From Bifidobacterium actinocoloniiforme DSM 22766 (lineage in GTDB: Bacteria; Actinomycetota; Actinomycetes; Actinomycetales; Bifidobacteriaceae), in NCBI RefSeq assembly GCF_001263395.1, contig NZ_CP011786.1:1116001-1180000 (forward strand): 64,000 nt of DNA. The letters are read 5' to 3'. The notes below the pieces were generated by a model. It saw only the letters and a program-made list of their open reading frames with translations, was not told the origin of the DNA and searched no databases. Made by a program: the position numbers and the translations under genes. Numbering within the stretch: position 1 is the stretch's first letter; each line of letters starts with the position of its first letter. This document shows positions 44,295-52,261 of this stretch, piece by piece.

Positions 44295-44993
44295 TCAGCC
44301 GACACGGCAGACTCTGACTCGCTCCGCCGCCGCAGGTCCAAAGACCAATTCCACTCCCGTGGATGTGCCGCTAGTCCCTTCCATCAATTCGACCACGATT
44401 GCATCAGAGTAAGGAGGCTGAGGGGCTATACGCAGGAGGGAACCAACTTGAATTTGCTTGCTTTTGAGGTAACGCAGCATCTCGGGATCCTCATCCGAGA
44501 CGCGATCCACACGTGCAAAGGCACCCTGGGGAGCCTGTGACAGAGGGATTGAGTCCTTGCGATCAGGCAATTCACCAGTAGCAGCGGGGATGGAGTCGCC
44601 ATGCGGGTCACGATCGGGATGGCCCAGCAGCGCATCTATTCGGTTCACCAACCGGTCCGAAACCGCATGCTCCAGACTTTCCGCCTCCTCGTGCACCTCG
44701 TCCCAGCTGTAGCCCAAAGTCTCCACCAAGAAAGTCTCCATGAGCCGATGGCGGCGCACCATTCGAATCGCATACTGGCGGCCAAGAGAGGTCAGATCCA
44801 CACCTCCATATGGCCGATGCTCCACCAGGCCTGCGGCCCCAAGACGGTTCATGGCACCGGAGACCGTGGATAGCTTGACACCTACACGCTTCGCCAGAGC
44901 CGAGGGCTGCACCGGACTCGGATCCCACTCCTGCAGGTCCCAGATAATCTTCAGATAGTCCTGCGAGTTCGCCGATAAATCGTCCAAATCCAT
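44295..44993 (-). CDS. DtxR family metal-dependent regulator (MntR/IdeR-like)
   Basis: The 232-residue protein has an N-terminal winged helix (NSQDYLKIIWDLQEW, SALAKRVGVKLSTVSGAMNRL), the metal-binding and dimer domain with RRHRLMETFLVETLGY and EVHEEAESLEHAVSDRL, and a C-terminal FeoA/SH3-like domain. His and Glu in these two blocks match the ligand positions of DtxR proteins. It is transcribed away from mntH, 232 bases apart, so it most likely represses mntH when manganese or iron is sufficient. No ribosome site precedes its ATG. Confidence 0.9.
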   Translation of the reverse strand: MDLDDLSANSQDYLKIIWDLQEWDPSPVQPSALAKRVGVKLSTVSGAMNRLGAAGLVEHRPYGGVDLTSLGRQYAIRMVRRHRLMETFLVETLGYSWDEVHEEAESLEHAVSDRLVNRIDALLGHPDRDPHGDSIPAATGELPDRKDSIPLSQAPQGAFARVDRVSDEDPEMLRYLKSKQIQVGSLLRIAPQPPYSDAIVVELMEGTSGTSTGVELVFGPAAAERVRVCRVG

Positions 44994-44999
44994 AAGGAA

Positions 45000-45029
45000 A
45001 GTCTAACAAGAGGCCAGAAGGCCACTCAA
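45000..45029 (-). promoter_or_regulatory. Probable promoter for the DtxR gene, leaderless layout
   Basis: On the minus strand TTGAGT (45024-45029) and TAGACT (45000-45005) are 18 bases apart. Only six bases separate the -10 from the ATG at 44993, so transcription would start at or next to the A of the start codon. This agrees with the absence of a ribosome site. Confidence 0.4.
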
Positions 45030-45225
45030 TGCGAGGCAGACATCATACAGCAGGCCGCCGGCGCACAGGCAAATAACCTTCACATGCGAACAGTGGAAAT
45101 AAAACACAGCATCCGCTAGACTTCGCGTAGTCAAAGATAGTTGTTTGCACATACGCAGAAATAACCATCTTCGCAGCACGACCCGGCACGAAGTCAGGCA
45201 CATAAGCTCAGAGTTGAAGGACAGC

Positions 45226-46755
45226 ATGGCGAGCAAACCAGCAGATGACTCGAACGCCCGACCGATTGCGCACACCAGGAAACAAACACCCAGCGCAGCG
45301 CACGAAAACAGGCGAACAGCAGACATGACCGTCGACAACAGCGCCGAGTCAACCGCTACAGTCAAGGGCGGCGCAAGAAATCCCTCATCCCATCAACACC
45401 GACCCATCCTCCTTGTGCAGACAGCCAACGGCCGCTCCCTCGAGGAGGTCAACTCCTCCATTCCTGTCCCCAGGAACAAGACTTCTTTCTGGCGCAACCT
45501 GGCCGCCTTTTCGGGCCCCGGAGCCCTGGTGGCCGTAGGATACATGGACCCGGGCAACTGGATCACCTCGATCGGGGGCGGCGCCCAATACGGTTACCTG
45601 CTGATGTCCGTGGTGCTCATCTCCAGTCTGATCGCGATGATGCTGCAATACATGTCCGCCAAGTTGGGCATCGTCACCGGCCTGGACTTGGCCCAGGCCA
45701 CGCGGGAGCACACCGGCCGCAAGCTCAGCTTCGTCCTCTGGATCTGCACCGAGCTGGCCGTCATGGCCACCGACATAGCCGAGGTAATCGGCGGCGCCAT
45801 CGCATTGAAGCTCCTGTTCGGCATCCCCCTGGTCGTGGGCGTGGCGCTGACCGTGCTCGACGTGCTGATCCTCCTGTTGCTCACCCATTTGGGTTTCCGT
45901 CGAATCGAGGCCATCGTTGCCGGGCTGATCATGGTCATCATGCTGATCTTCGTTTATGAGGTCATCCTCGCCCGCCCCGATGTGCCCGCCATGCTAGAGG
46001 GTTTCATCCCCAACAAGACGATCCTGGGCAGGGGCCAGCTGACCATGGCCCTCGGCATCGTCGGCGCCACGGTCATGCCCCACAACCTCTACTTGCACTC
46101 CTCCATTGTGCAGACACGCGACTTCGACCGCTCCGATGACAAGCAAGTGGCCAACGCGGTCCGTTTCGCCACCTGGGACTCCAACATACAGCTGACCGGC
46201 GCCTTCATCGTCAACTGCCTCCTACTCGCGCTAGGCGCGGCCATGTTCTTCGGCCACGGCGAAAGTCTGGACACCTTCACCGCCCTATACAACGCCTTGG
46301 GCGACCAGTCCATCGCCGGCCCTGTGGCCTCGGGCCTGCTGAGCACACTGTTCGCCGTGGCCCTCCTGGCCTCGGGGCAGAACTCCACCATCACCGGCAC
46401 CCTGACCGGGCAGATCGTGATGGAGGGCTTCATCCGCATGCGCATCCCCATCTGGCTGCGCCGCCTGGTCACCCGCGTCATCTCGATTATTCCGGTCCTG
46501 ATCTGCACGGTCATCTTCGGCGGCAAGGAATCGGCCCTGGACAGCCTTTTGGTCTATTCGCAGGTCTTCTTGTGCGTGGCCCTGCCCATCTCGATGGTCC
46601 CCCTGGTCTGGTTCACCTCGTCGCGCAAAATCATGGGCAAGTACGCCAATCCCAAGTGGCTGGCCGCACTGGCCTGGGTGGTGGTTGCGGTCCTGTCCGC
46701 GCTGAACGTCCAACTCGCCATCCAAGATGTAAGCGAGCTGATAGCCCTGCTATAA
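45226..46755 (+). CDS. mntH: NRAMP family Mn(II)/Fe(II) transporter
   Basis: A 509-residue proton-coupled divalent metal importer with about eleven helices. The metal-binding motif DPGNW is in [11 protein letters not shown] near residue 107 and the second conserved motif is in [10 protein letters not shown] near residue 285. The ATG at 45226 has AAGGA upstream; the first 80 residues are a long hydrophilic tail rich in Ser and Thr, which is unusual for the family. The gene is divergent from a DtxR-type regulator and followed by catalase, consistent with manganese supply for oxidative defence. Confidence 0.93.
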   Translation: MASKPADDSNARPIAHTRKQTPSAAHENRRTADMTVDNSAESTATVKGGARNPSSHQHRPILLVQTANGRSLEEVNSSIPVPRNKTSFWRNLAAFSGPGALVAVGYMDPGNWITSIGGGAQYGYLLMSVVLISSLIAMMLQYMSAKLGIVTGLDLAQATREHTGRKLSFVLWICTELAVMATDIAEVIGGAIALKLLFGIPLVVGVALTVLDVLILLLLTHLGFRRIEAIVAGLIMVIMLIFVYEVILARPDVPAMLEGFIPNKTILGRGQLTMALGIVGATVMPHNLYLHSSIVQTRDFDRSDDKQVANAVRFATWDSNIQLTGAFIVNCLLLALGAAMFFGHGESLDTFTALYNALGDQSIAGPVASGLLSTLFAVALLASGQNSTITGTLTGQIVMEGFIRMRIPIWLRRLVTRVISIIPVLICTVIFGGKESALDSLLVYSQVFLCVALPISMVPLVWFTSSRKIMGKYANPKWLAALAWVVVAVLSALNVQLAIQDVSELIALL

Positions 46756-47098
46756 ACCCGTCTCAGGCTGGCTGGAGACTCATACAAGGCACGACCAGGC
46801 GGGCGCGCGCCACAAAGCGCATGTGCGCGCATTGCGATGCCCGCCTTCCGCCGTTTAGCGCCCGTGTTCAATTCCATGCTCGGTCCAACCTCAACCCGGC
46901 ACGCGAGTCATCTCACTTCACCGCGAGAACCACCCCTTCCTAATCGCAGGCTACGGTGTTACGGTCTAATTAGGGACACGCGGGAAAATCTCCCGTGCAA
47001 CCGACATGGGCCGGACACATTCCGACTCTGCGCGCATGGAACAAGCCATCCGATCGCAAACCCAGCCGGCGATGCTCCTCAAGAATCGAAAGGGCGTC
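46756..47098. other. Intergenic region upstream of katA
   Basis: This 343-base stretch has no credible gene. It contains a small hairpin near 46982-46996 (CGGGA/TCCCG) and an A/T-rich patch at about 46950-46975 that could hold the catalase promoter. A frame upstream of the catalase ATG is open but has no family similarity. Confidence 0.45.
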
Positions 47099-48547
47099 AT
47101 GAACGCAAAGCTCACCACTAACGAAGGCCAGCCCTGGGGCGACAACACCCACAGCCAAACCGCCGGCAAACGCGGACCCATCCTGATGCAGGACTACCAG
47201 CTGCTGGAAAAGCTAGCCCACTTCAACCGCGAGCGCACCCCCGAGCGTGTGGTCCACGCCAAAGGGGCGGGTGCCAAGGGCACATTCAAACTCACTCGCG
47301 ACATGAGTCAATACACCAAGGCCGACCTATTCAACGGTGAAGGCAAGGAGACGCCAGTGCTGATTCGCTTCTCCCAAGTGGCCGGAGAGGCAGGTTACCC
47401 CGACACCATGCGCGACGTGCGCGGCTTCGCCCTGCGTTTTTACACGGCCGAGGGCAACTACGACGTGGTGGGCAACAACACGCCCGTCTTCTTCGTGAAC
47501 GACCCGCTCAAGTTCCCCGACTTCATTCATTCGCAAAAGCGCGATCCGGCCACCCACCTGCGCTCCCAAGAGATGCAGTGGGACTTCTGGTCGCACTCCC
47601 CCGAGTCTCTCCACCAGGTGACCTACCTGATGGGCGACCGCGGCAATCCGGCCTCCTACCGGACCATGAACGGCTACGGCTCCCACACCTTCAAGTGGGT
47701 CAACGCGCAAGGTGAGCAGTTCTGGGTCAAGTACCATTTCATCAGCGCCCAAGGCGTTAAAGACATGACCAACGAGCAGGCCGCCAAGGCAGCCTCCGAA
47801 GACACGGACTATTTGCTGCACGACCTCTACAGCGCGATTGACCAGGGCGATTACCCGTCCTGGAAGGTGTGCGTGCAAATCCTACCCTACGAGGAAGGGT
47901 TGAATTACAAGACCGACATCTTCGATGTGACTAAGACCGTCTCCAAGAAGGACTATCCGCGCATCGAGATTGGCGAGTTCACGCTGAATCAGAATCCGGT
48001 CAATTATTTCGACGAAGTGGAGGAGGCGGCTTTCTCGCCCGCTAACTTCGTTCCTGGCATCGAGCCTTCACCCGACAAGCTCTTGCAGGGCCGCCTCTTC
48101 GGCTACAAGGACGCCGAACGCTACCGCCTTGGCGCCAACTACGAGCAGCTGCCCATCAACCGACCGGTCAACGAGGTGCATAATTACGAGCGCGACGGCT
48201 TCATGGCCCAGGGCCAGGACGGCTCGGTCAACTATGAGCCCAACTCCCACGACGGCCCCGTTGAGGACCATGACGCGCGTATGCACGCCGACAGCGAGGC
48301 GCTGACCAGCCAAGCCGAGTACTCACGCCCCTACGAGGTGGACCACTTCTCCCAGGCCGGCGACCTCTACCGTCTGATGAAGCCGGAAGAGAAGGACCGG
48401 ATGATTGAGACCATCAAGTCGACCCTAGGCACTGTGGACAGCGAAGAGATCAAGATCTTGGAGACCAAGCAGTTCCACCAGGCCGACCATGAGTACGGCG
48501 AGCGCGTAGCCCAGGCCCTGGGTCTGTCGATGGATTCCATCCGCTGA
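47099..48547 (+). CDS. katA: Monofunctional haem catalase
   Basis: Catalase splits hydrogen peroxide to water and oxygen. The 482-residue protein is a small-subunit (clade 3) catalase. The catalytic His is in ERVVHAKGAGAKG near residue 54, the catalytic Asn in VVGNNTPVFFVND near residue 127, and the proximal haem Tyr in RLFGYKDAERYRLG near residue 337. The ATG at 47099 has AAAGGG upstream and gives the standard length. Catalase is rare in Bifidobacterium and supports an oxygen-exposed species. It follows mntH in the same direction. Confidence 0.96.
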   Translation: MNAKLTTNEGQPWGDNTHSQTAGKRGPILMQDYQLLEKLAHFNRERTPERVVHAKGAGAKGTFKLTRDMSQYTKADLFNGEGKETPVLIRFSQVAGEAGYPDTMRDVRGFALRFYTAEGNYDVVGNNTPVFFVNDPLKFPDFIHSQKRDPATHLRSQEMQWDFWSHSPESLHQVTYLMGDRGNPASYRTMNGYGSHTFKWVNAQGEQFWVKYHFISAQGVKDMTNEQAAKAASEDTDYLLHDLYSAIDQGDYPSWKVCVQILPYEEGLNYKTDIFDVTKTVSKKDYPRIEIGEFTLNQNPVNYFDEVEEAAFSPANFVPGIEPSPDKLLQGRLFGYKDAERYRLGANYEQLPINRPVNEVHNYERDGFMAQGQDGSVNYEPNSHDGPVEDHDARMHADSEALTSQAEYSRPYEVDHFSQAGDLYRLMKPEEKDRMIETIKSTLGTVDSEEIKILETKQFHQADHEYGERVAQALGLSMDSIR

Positions 48548-48560
48548 CCCCGTCAAGCCA

Positions 48561-48608
48561 GTGAGGCCGGGCCTTGAGCGCTCAAACCGCTCCGCAACCC
48601 GGCCCCAC
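48561..48608 (+). terminator. Possible transcript-end hairpin after katA
   Basis: GTGAGGCCGGG (48561-48571) pairs with CCCGGCCCCAC (48598-48608) with one imperfect pair; the loop contains a TTGAGCGCTCAA palindrome. There is no T run, so this is a weak call. Confidence 0.4.
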
Positions 48609-48688
48609 TGCATGCTCCCGTGACACGCCCTGCCTGGCACACTCACCCGTCGGCCAAGGTGTGTGTTATTATGGAGCAGTTGTGACCT

Positions 48689-48776
48689 GGAGGATTCGCC
48701 TAGTGGTCTATGGCGCACGCTTGGAAAGCGTGTTGGGTTCACGCCCTCACGAGTTCGAATCTCGTATCCTCCGCCA
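48689..48776 (+). tRNA. tRNA-Ser (anticodon GGA)
   Basis: The 85-base body folds as a type II tRNA with acceptor GGAGGAT/ATCCTCC, anticodon loop TTGGAAA within stem CACGC/GCGTG, a long variable arm, and a canonical GAGTTCGAATCTC T-arm. CCA is encoded at 48774-48776. Confidence 0.95.
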
Positions 48777-48780
48777 TATG

Positions 48781-48810
48781 AAGCCCCTCATGCCGAGGGG
48801 CTTCTTTTTT
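48781..48810 (+). terminator. Terminator after tRNA-Ser
   Basis: AAGCCCCTC (48781-48789) pairs with GAGGGGCTT (48795-48803) and is followed by CTTTTTT. It begins four bases after the tRNA CCA end. Confidence 0.9.
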
Positions 48811-48954
48811 ACATGAATACGAAGTTATAGAAGTTTGTCTACACTGCCTTCTCTGAGACATGATGCTGCCTTGCCAAAGTCGCACACTACTCATAACGCC
48901 GATGTGCGGCATATGCTCTTGCCAGCAAAGGCCGACGACAGCAGGAGACTGGGA

Positions 48955-49299
48955 CTAACCTGCTACGTGGGTGATTATCATCCCCGCATAGGACAGTACC
49001 ACGAGGATATAGCACCAGCCTAAAGCCTTCTTCACAGATATTTTCTCGATACCCATATCAGGCAGCAGTAAAGCTACAACAGGAATAACAGGAATAAAGT
49101 ATCGACTCTGAATACCCCCGATCCAGGTTCCAGAAGGATTGGGGGAGAAGGAGATATACAGGCCCAGCTCTACCGCAATCAGAAAAAGGAAGGATACGAC
49201 ACCGGCCATGCCCCTCACCCACTTCATGCCAGGAAAACCGTTGACGGCGTGAGCGGACAACAGGCACAGCACCACAAAGGCGACCAGCAGAGGGATCAT
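48955..49299 (-). pseudogene. C-terminal remnant of a DUF2142-type membrane protein
   Basis: The 114-residue frame carries two or three hydrophobic stretches and the segment TWIGGIQSRYFIPVIPVVALLLP, which resembles the conserved GVQGRYFLP motif near the C-terminus of DUF2142 proteins. Just upstream the frame meets a TGA and no further family sequence is visible before the glycosyltransferase at 49476. Full proteins are about 400-500 residues. The remnant starts right after tRNA-Ser. Confidence 0.6.
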
Positions 49300-49475
49300 G
49301 CCACGTTGGGCAGATGAACGGTCTCACTTTGAATTTCTGTGATACGCCAAGGCCCGCAGGACTTTCGACAAACAGTCTCAGCCTCCCCCTCAAACAGCGG
49401 CAATTGTAGCACCTCATATGGCAATGACGGTCTAAGTCCCCACCTTCGGTAGCGTTCATCGACTATCATGGCCGC

Positions 49476-51161
49476 ATGCCTACATTCTTCTCTCTGAGCC
49501 GCTCCGCACAGGAGAGACTGAACGCCTTCAGTCCACGATTGCGTGCCCTGGCCGAATCCGCCATGAACTACCACAGCCTGCTCACGCCAGGCGCAGCCAT
49601 AGAATACCTCTTTTATATGGGCCAGGCCCGCCAGTACCCCCGACTGACAGACACCAGCACGGTCAGCGGGGAATTGACCAGCGACGCAGGGCTGCATCCT
49701 TTCCTGAAAGTCAGGGCCATCTCATCATCGACGGGCTCATTGGCGCAGACAGGCAAACTCCGCCAGCAATCAACCAGCCATGCCGTCCGCCACATCCTAC
49801 TTACGCCGGACCAGGCAACCGATGCGGACGCTCGCGCCATCGCTCGGGGCAGCCTGCCCAAACGCGTGTATCGCATATGCGAGGAGCACGCCCCCATCAG
49901 CTTTGACTACGTCCGGGAAGCACTTCGCCATGTCGCGGAGCACGACATGCGCAAGCGCATCGCCCGGATACATGAAGACAGTCATCCAGACTCTGCGCAT
50001 ATGCAGTCATCTCAGGTCGAAGCAAACTCCCACATCTCCGCGCATGACGCAAAACGCCAGGGCGCTGTTGTGATCGCCGCCCACTGGCTGCAACCAGGAG
50101 GAGCCGAACGCTGGGCCATGGAAACAGTTCGGCTCGTCTCTCAGACAGGCATGGTGCCCATCGTCATCACCGACAATGACAGCCACCAGCTGTGGATAAC
50201 CCGCCCAGAGCTACGCTCCGCCCTAGTCCTATGCCTCAGCCTTCCTCTGACGTCCGGAGCAGAGGGGATGTCGCTCATGGACTCCCTGTATGGGCAATTC
50301 GACATCCGCGCCATCCTAATCCACCACAACCAGTGGATGTATGACCAGCTGCCCAGAGTCAAACAACGCCACCCGAATACCATGGTGGTGGATTCCCTGC
50401 ACATTCTGGAATACCGACATCGGGGAGGGTATCCCTGCCAAGCGGTCCGGTATGATCCTTACATCGACATCCATCACGTCATCTCCCCCCAGCTCCGGGA
50501 TTGGCTGGTCCGTGCGCAAGGAATCGACGCAGGCAAGGTGGTACTGGCTCCGCTGATGGGCATGACGACGGGGGCGACCCGAAAGGAAGTCAAGCCAAAA
50601 GCCGAAGACAATAGGCTATGCGTCGCCTTCGTGGGCAGGGTGACCCGCCAGAAAAGACCTGAGGTCTTCATCAGGATCTCGGCCCTTCTGGAACATGCGC
50701 AACCAGGAGCTTTTCGTTTCCTCATGCACGGCAATGGAGATCTCGACGATAAGGTCGATCAGGAGATTACGCGTGCGGGATTGACCTCGGTGGTGGAACG
50801 GCGCGACATATCCATTCCAGCTTCACAGACCTACAAGGAAGCGGATGTCCTGCTAGTCACGTCAGACAATGAGGGCTTGACGCTCACCACAATGGAAGCC
50901 ATCAGTGCGGGAATACCAACACTGAGCGCGACCGTAGGAGCCCAATCCACTCTGATTCCCAAACAGGGGCTACTCCCCCGCCGCAGCGCTGACCTGGCGA
51001 GAGCCGCGACCCGAGTCTTGAAGCATCTGCTTGTCGACGAATCCGATCGGGCTAGCCTGTGGCAGGCTGAACGTGGACGTTTGGACGAGTTTGCCCGTCT
51101 GACCACCGCCAATGAATATTATGAAACTATGCTGAAACACGAGGCTTCTCACAGCTCATAA
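49476..51161 (+). CDS. Glycosyltransferase family 4-like protein, paralogue of 38398-40086
   Basis: The 561-residue protein has the same two-part design as the gene at 38398: an unrecognised N-terminal domain (SPRLRALAESAMNYHSL, YPRLTDTSTVSG) and a GT-B domain from about residue 200 (AAHWLQPGGAERWAMETVRL, VAFVGRVTRQKRPEVFIRI, ISAGIPTLSATVGAQS). By my count 45 of the first 83 aligned residues are identical. It is the first gene of a plus-strand group with a GT2 and a DUF6541 protein. The upstream spacer has a weak ribosome site. Confidence 0.85.
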   Translation: MPTFFSLSRSAQERLNAFSPRLRALAESAMNYHSLLTPGAAIEYLFYMGQARQYPRLTDTSTVSGELTSDAGLHPFLKVRAISSSTGSLAQTGKLRQQSTSHAVRHILLTPDQATDADARAIARGSLPKRVYRICEEHAPISFDYVREALRHVAEHDMRKRIARIHEDSHPDSAHMQSSQVEANSHISAHDAKRQGAVVIAAHWLQPGGAERWAMETVRLVSQTGMVPIVITDNDSHQLWITRPELRSALVLCLSLPLTSGAEGMSLMDSLYGQFDIRAILIHHNQWMYDQLPRVKQRHPNTMVVDSLHILEYRHRGGYPCQAVRYDPYIDIHHVISPQLRDWLVRAQGIDAGKVVLAPLMGMTTGATRKEVKPKAEDNRLCVAFVGRVTRQKRPEVFIRISALLEHAQPGAFRFLMHGNGDLDDKVDQEITRAGLTSVVERRDISIPASQTYKEADVLLVTSDNEGLTLTTMEAISAGIPTLSATVGAQSTLIPKQGLLPRRSADLARAATRVLKHLLVDESDRASLWQAERGRLDEFARLTTANEYYETMLKHEASHSS

Positions 51162-51264
51162 ACTAGGCTTCAACCGTCTGCGCCCCTATTCGCAAGCGCG
51201 AGCGCGCAAGGACCAAGAAAGTAGAAGCGAGCAGTCGCTACCACGGAAGGAGCGCGCGACGAAC

Positions 51265-52200
51265 ATGGACATACAAACCGGCAGCGCCACCGACGGCACG
51301 CAGGCTTCCCTTCCGTTCAGCCTATTGATGCCAGTGTACGCGGGTGACCGGGCTGACTATGTGCGAAAGGCGTTGCTGTCCAATACCGTGGAACAGAATC
51401 TCCCTCCCTCGCAAGTGGTGCTTGTCCAGGATGGACCAGTCGGCTCGGGCATAGCGCAACTCCTCGACTCCCTCCCGGCTATGTTGACCGAACAATTCAT
51501 AGCAGCAGGTAGAGCGGACAAGCAGCCCGAACTGGAAATCGTGCGCCTTCCGCATAATGCCGGTCTGGCTAAAGCTTTGAACCAAGGCCTGCGACATTGC
51601 GGATATGATCTTGTGGCACGGGCCGATAGTGACGACATCTCCATGCCTGAACGGTTTGAAGCCATCGTTCCCCTACTCACCGGTAGCGCGGGGAACAGGT
51701 TCGATGTGGTAGGCAGCTTTATCCAAGAATTCTCGGACGAGCAGGATGACCCGGGGCAAGTTCGAGAGCTTCCGACGGGAGGGGCCGAACTTGAGGCTTT
51801 CGCCAGGCTTCGTTCGCCGCTGCACCACCCGAGCGTGGCGTTCAGAAGATCCGTGGTTGCTTCCGTGGGAGGATACCCTGAAGGGCAAGGAAGGTTCGAG
51901 GATTACCTCCTATGGGAGCGTATGATACTGGCAGGCGCCCGCCTATGCAATGTCCCCCTTCCTTTAGTCCTGTACCGTGTCGATGCCGGAGCCTACGAGC
52001 GAAGGGGAGGATTACCCATGTTCATTGATGAACTGCGCATGCAGAATCGCTTCCGGTCCGACGGCTTCACCACCGCCCCGCAATTTGTGCGAAATGTATG
52101 CATACGAGCCCTGTACAGGCTACTGCCCACTCCAGTGCGTACAGTCGGTTATCGCTGCCTCACTGGCCTGCGACATGCGCTTCGTCCTGTCAGGGAGTAG
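51265..52200 (+). CDS. Glycosyltransferase family 2
   Basis: A 311-residue GT-A enzyme. The N-terminal block PFSLLMPVYAGDRADYVRKAL, VVLVQDGPVG and LPHNAGLAKALNQGL, then the metal motif VARADSDDISMPERFE near residue 115, match bacterial GT2 enzymes such as rhamnosyl- or galactosyltransferases. The C-terminal third has FEDYLLWERM, a common acceptor-site block. It lies between the GT4 paralogue and the DUF6541 gene in the same direction. Confidence 0.87.
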   Translation: MDIQTGSATDGTQASLPFSLLMPVYAGDRADYVRKALLSNTVEQNLPPSQVVLVQDGPVGSGIAQLLDSLPAMLTEQFIAAGRADKQPELEIVRLPHNAGLAKALNQGLRHCGYDLVARADSDDISMPERFEAIVPLLTGSAGNRFDVVGSFIQEFSDEQDDPGQVRELPTGGAELEAFARLRSPLHHPSVAFRRSVVASVGGYPEGQGRFEDYLLWERMILAGARLCNVPLPLVLYRVDAGAYERRGGLPMFIDELRMQNRFRSDGFTTAPQFVRNVCIRALYRLLPTPVRTVGYRCLTGLRHALRPVRE

Positions 52201-52261
52201 GGTCCCGTCAGCACTTTCTTCCTCCCAGCTCACAGCGCCGCCTATATAAGGAGAATGGTAG

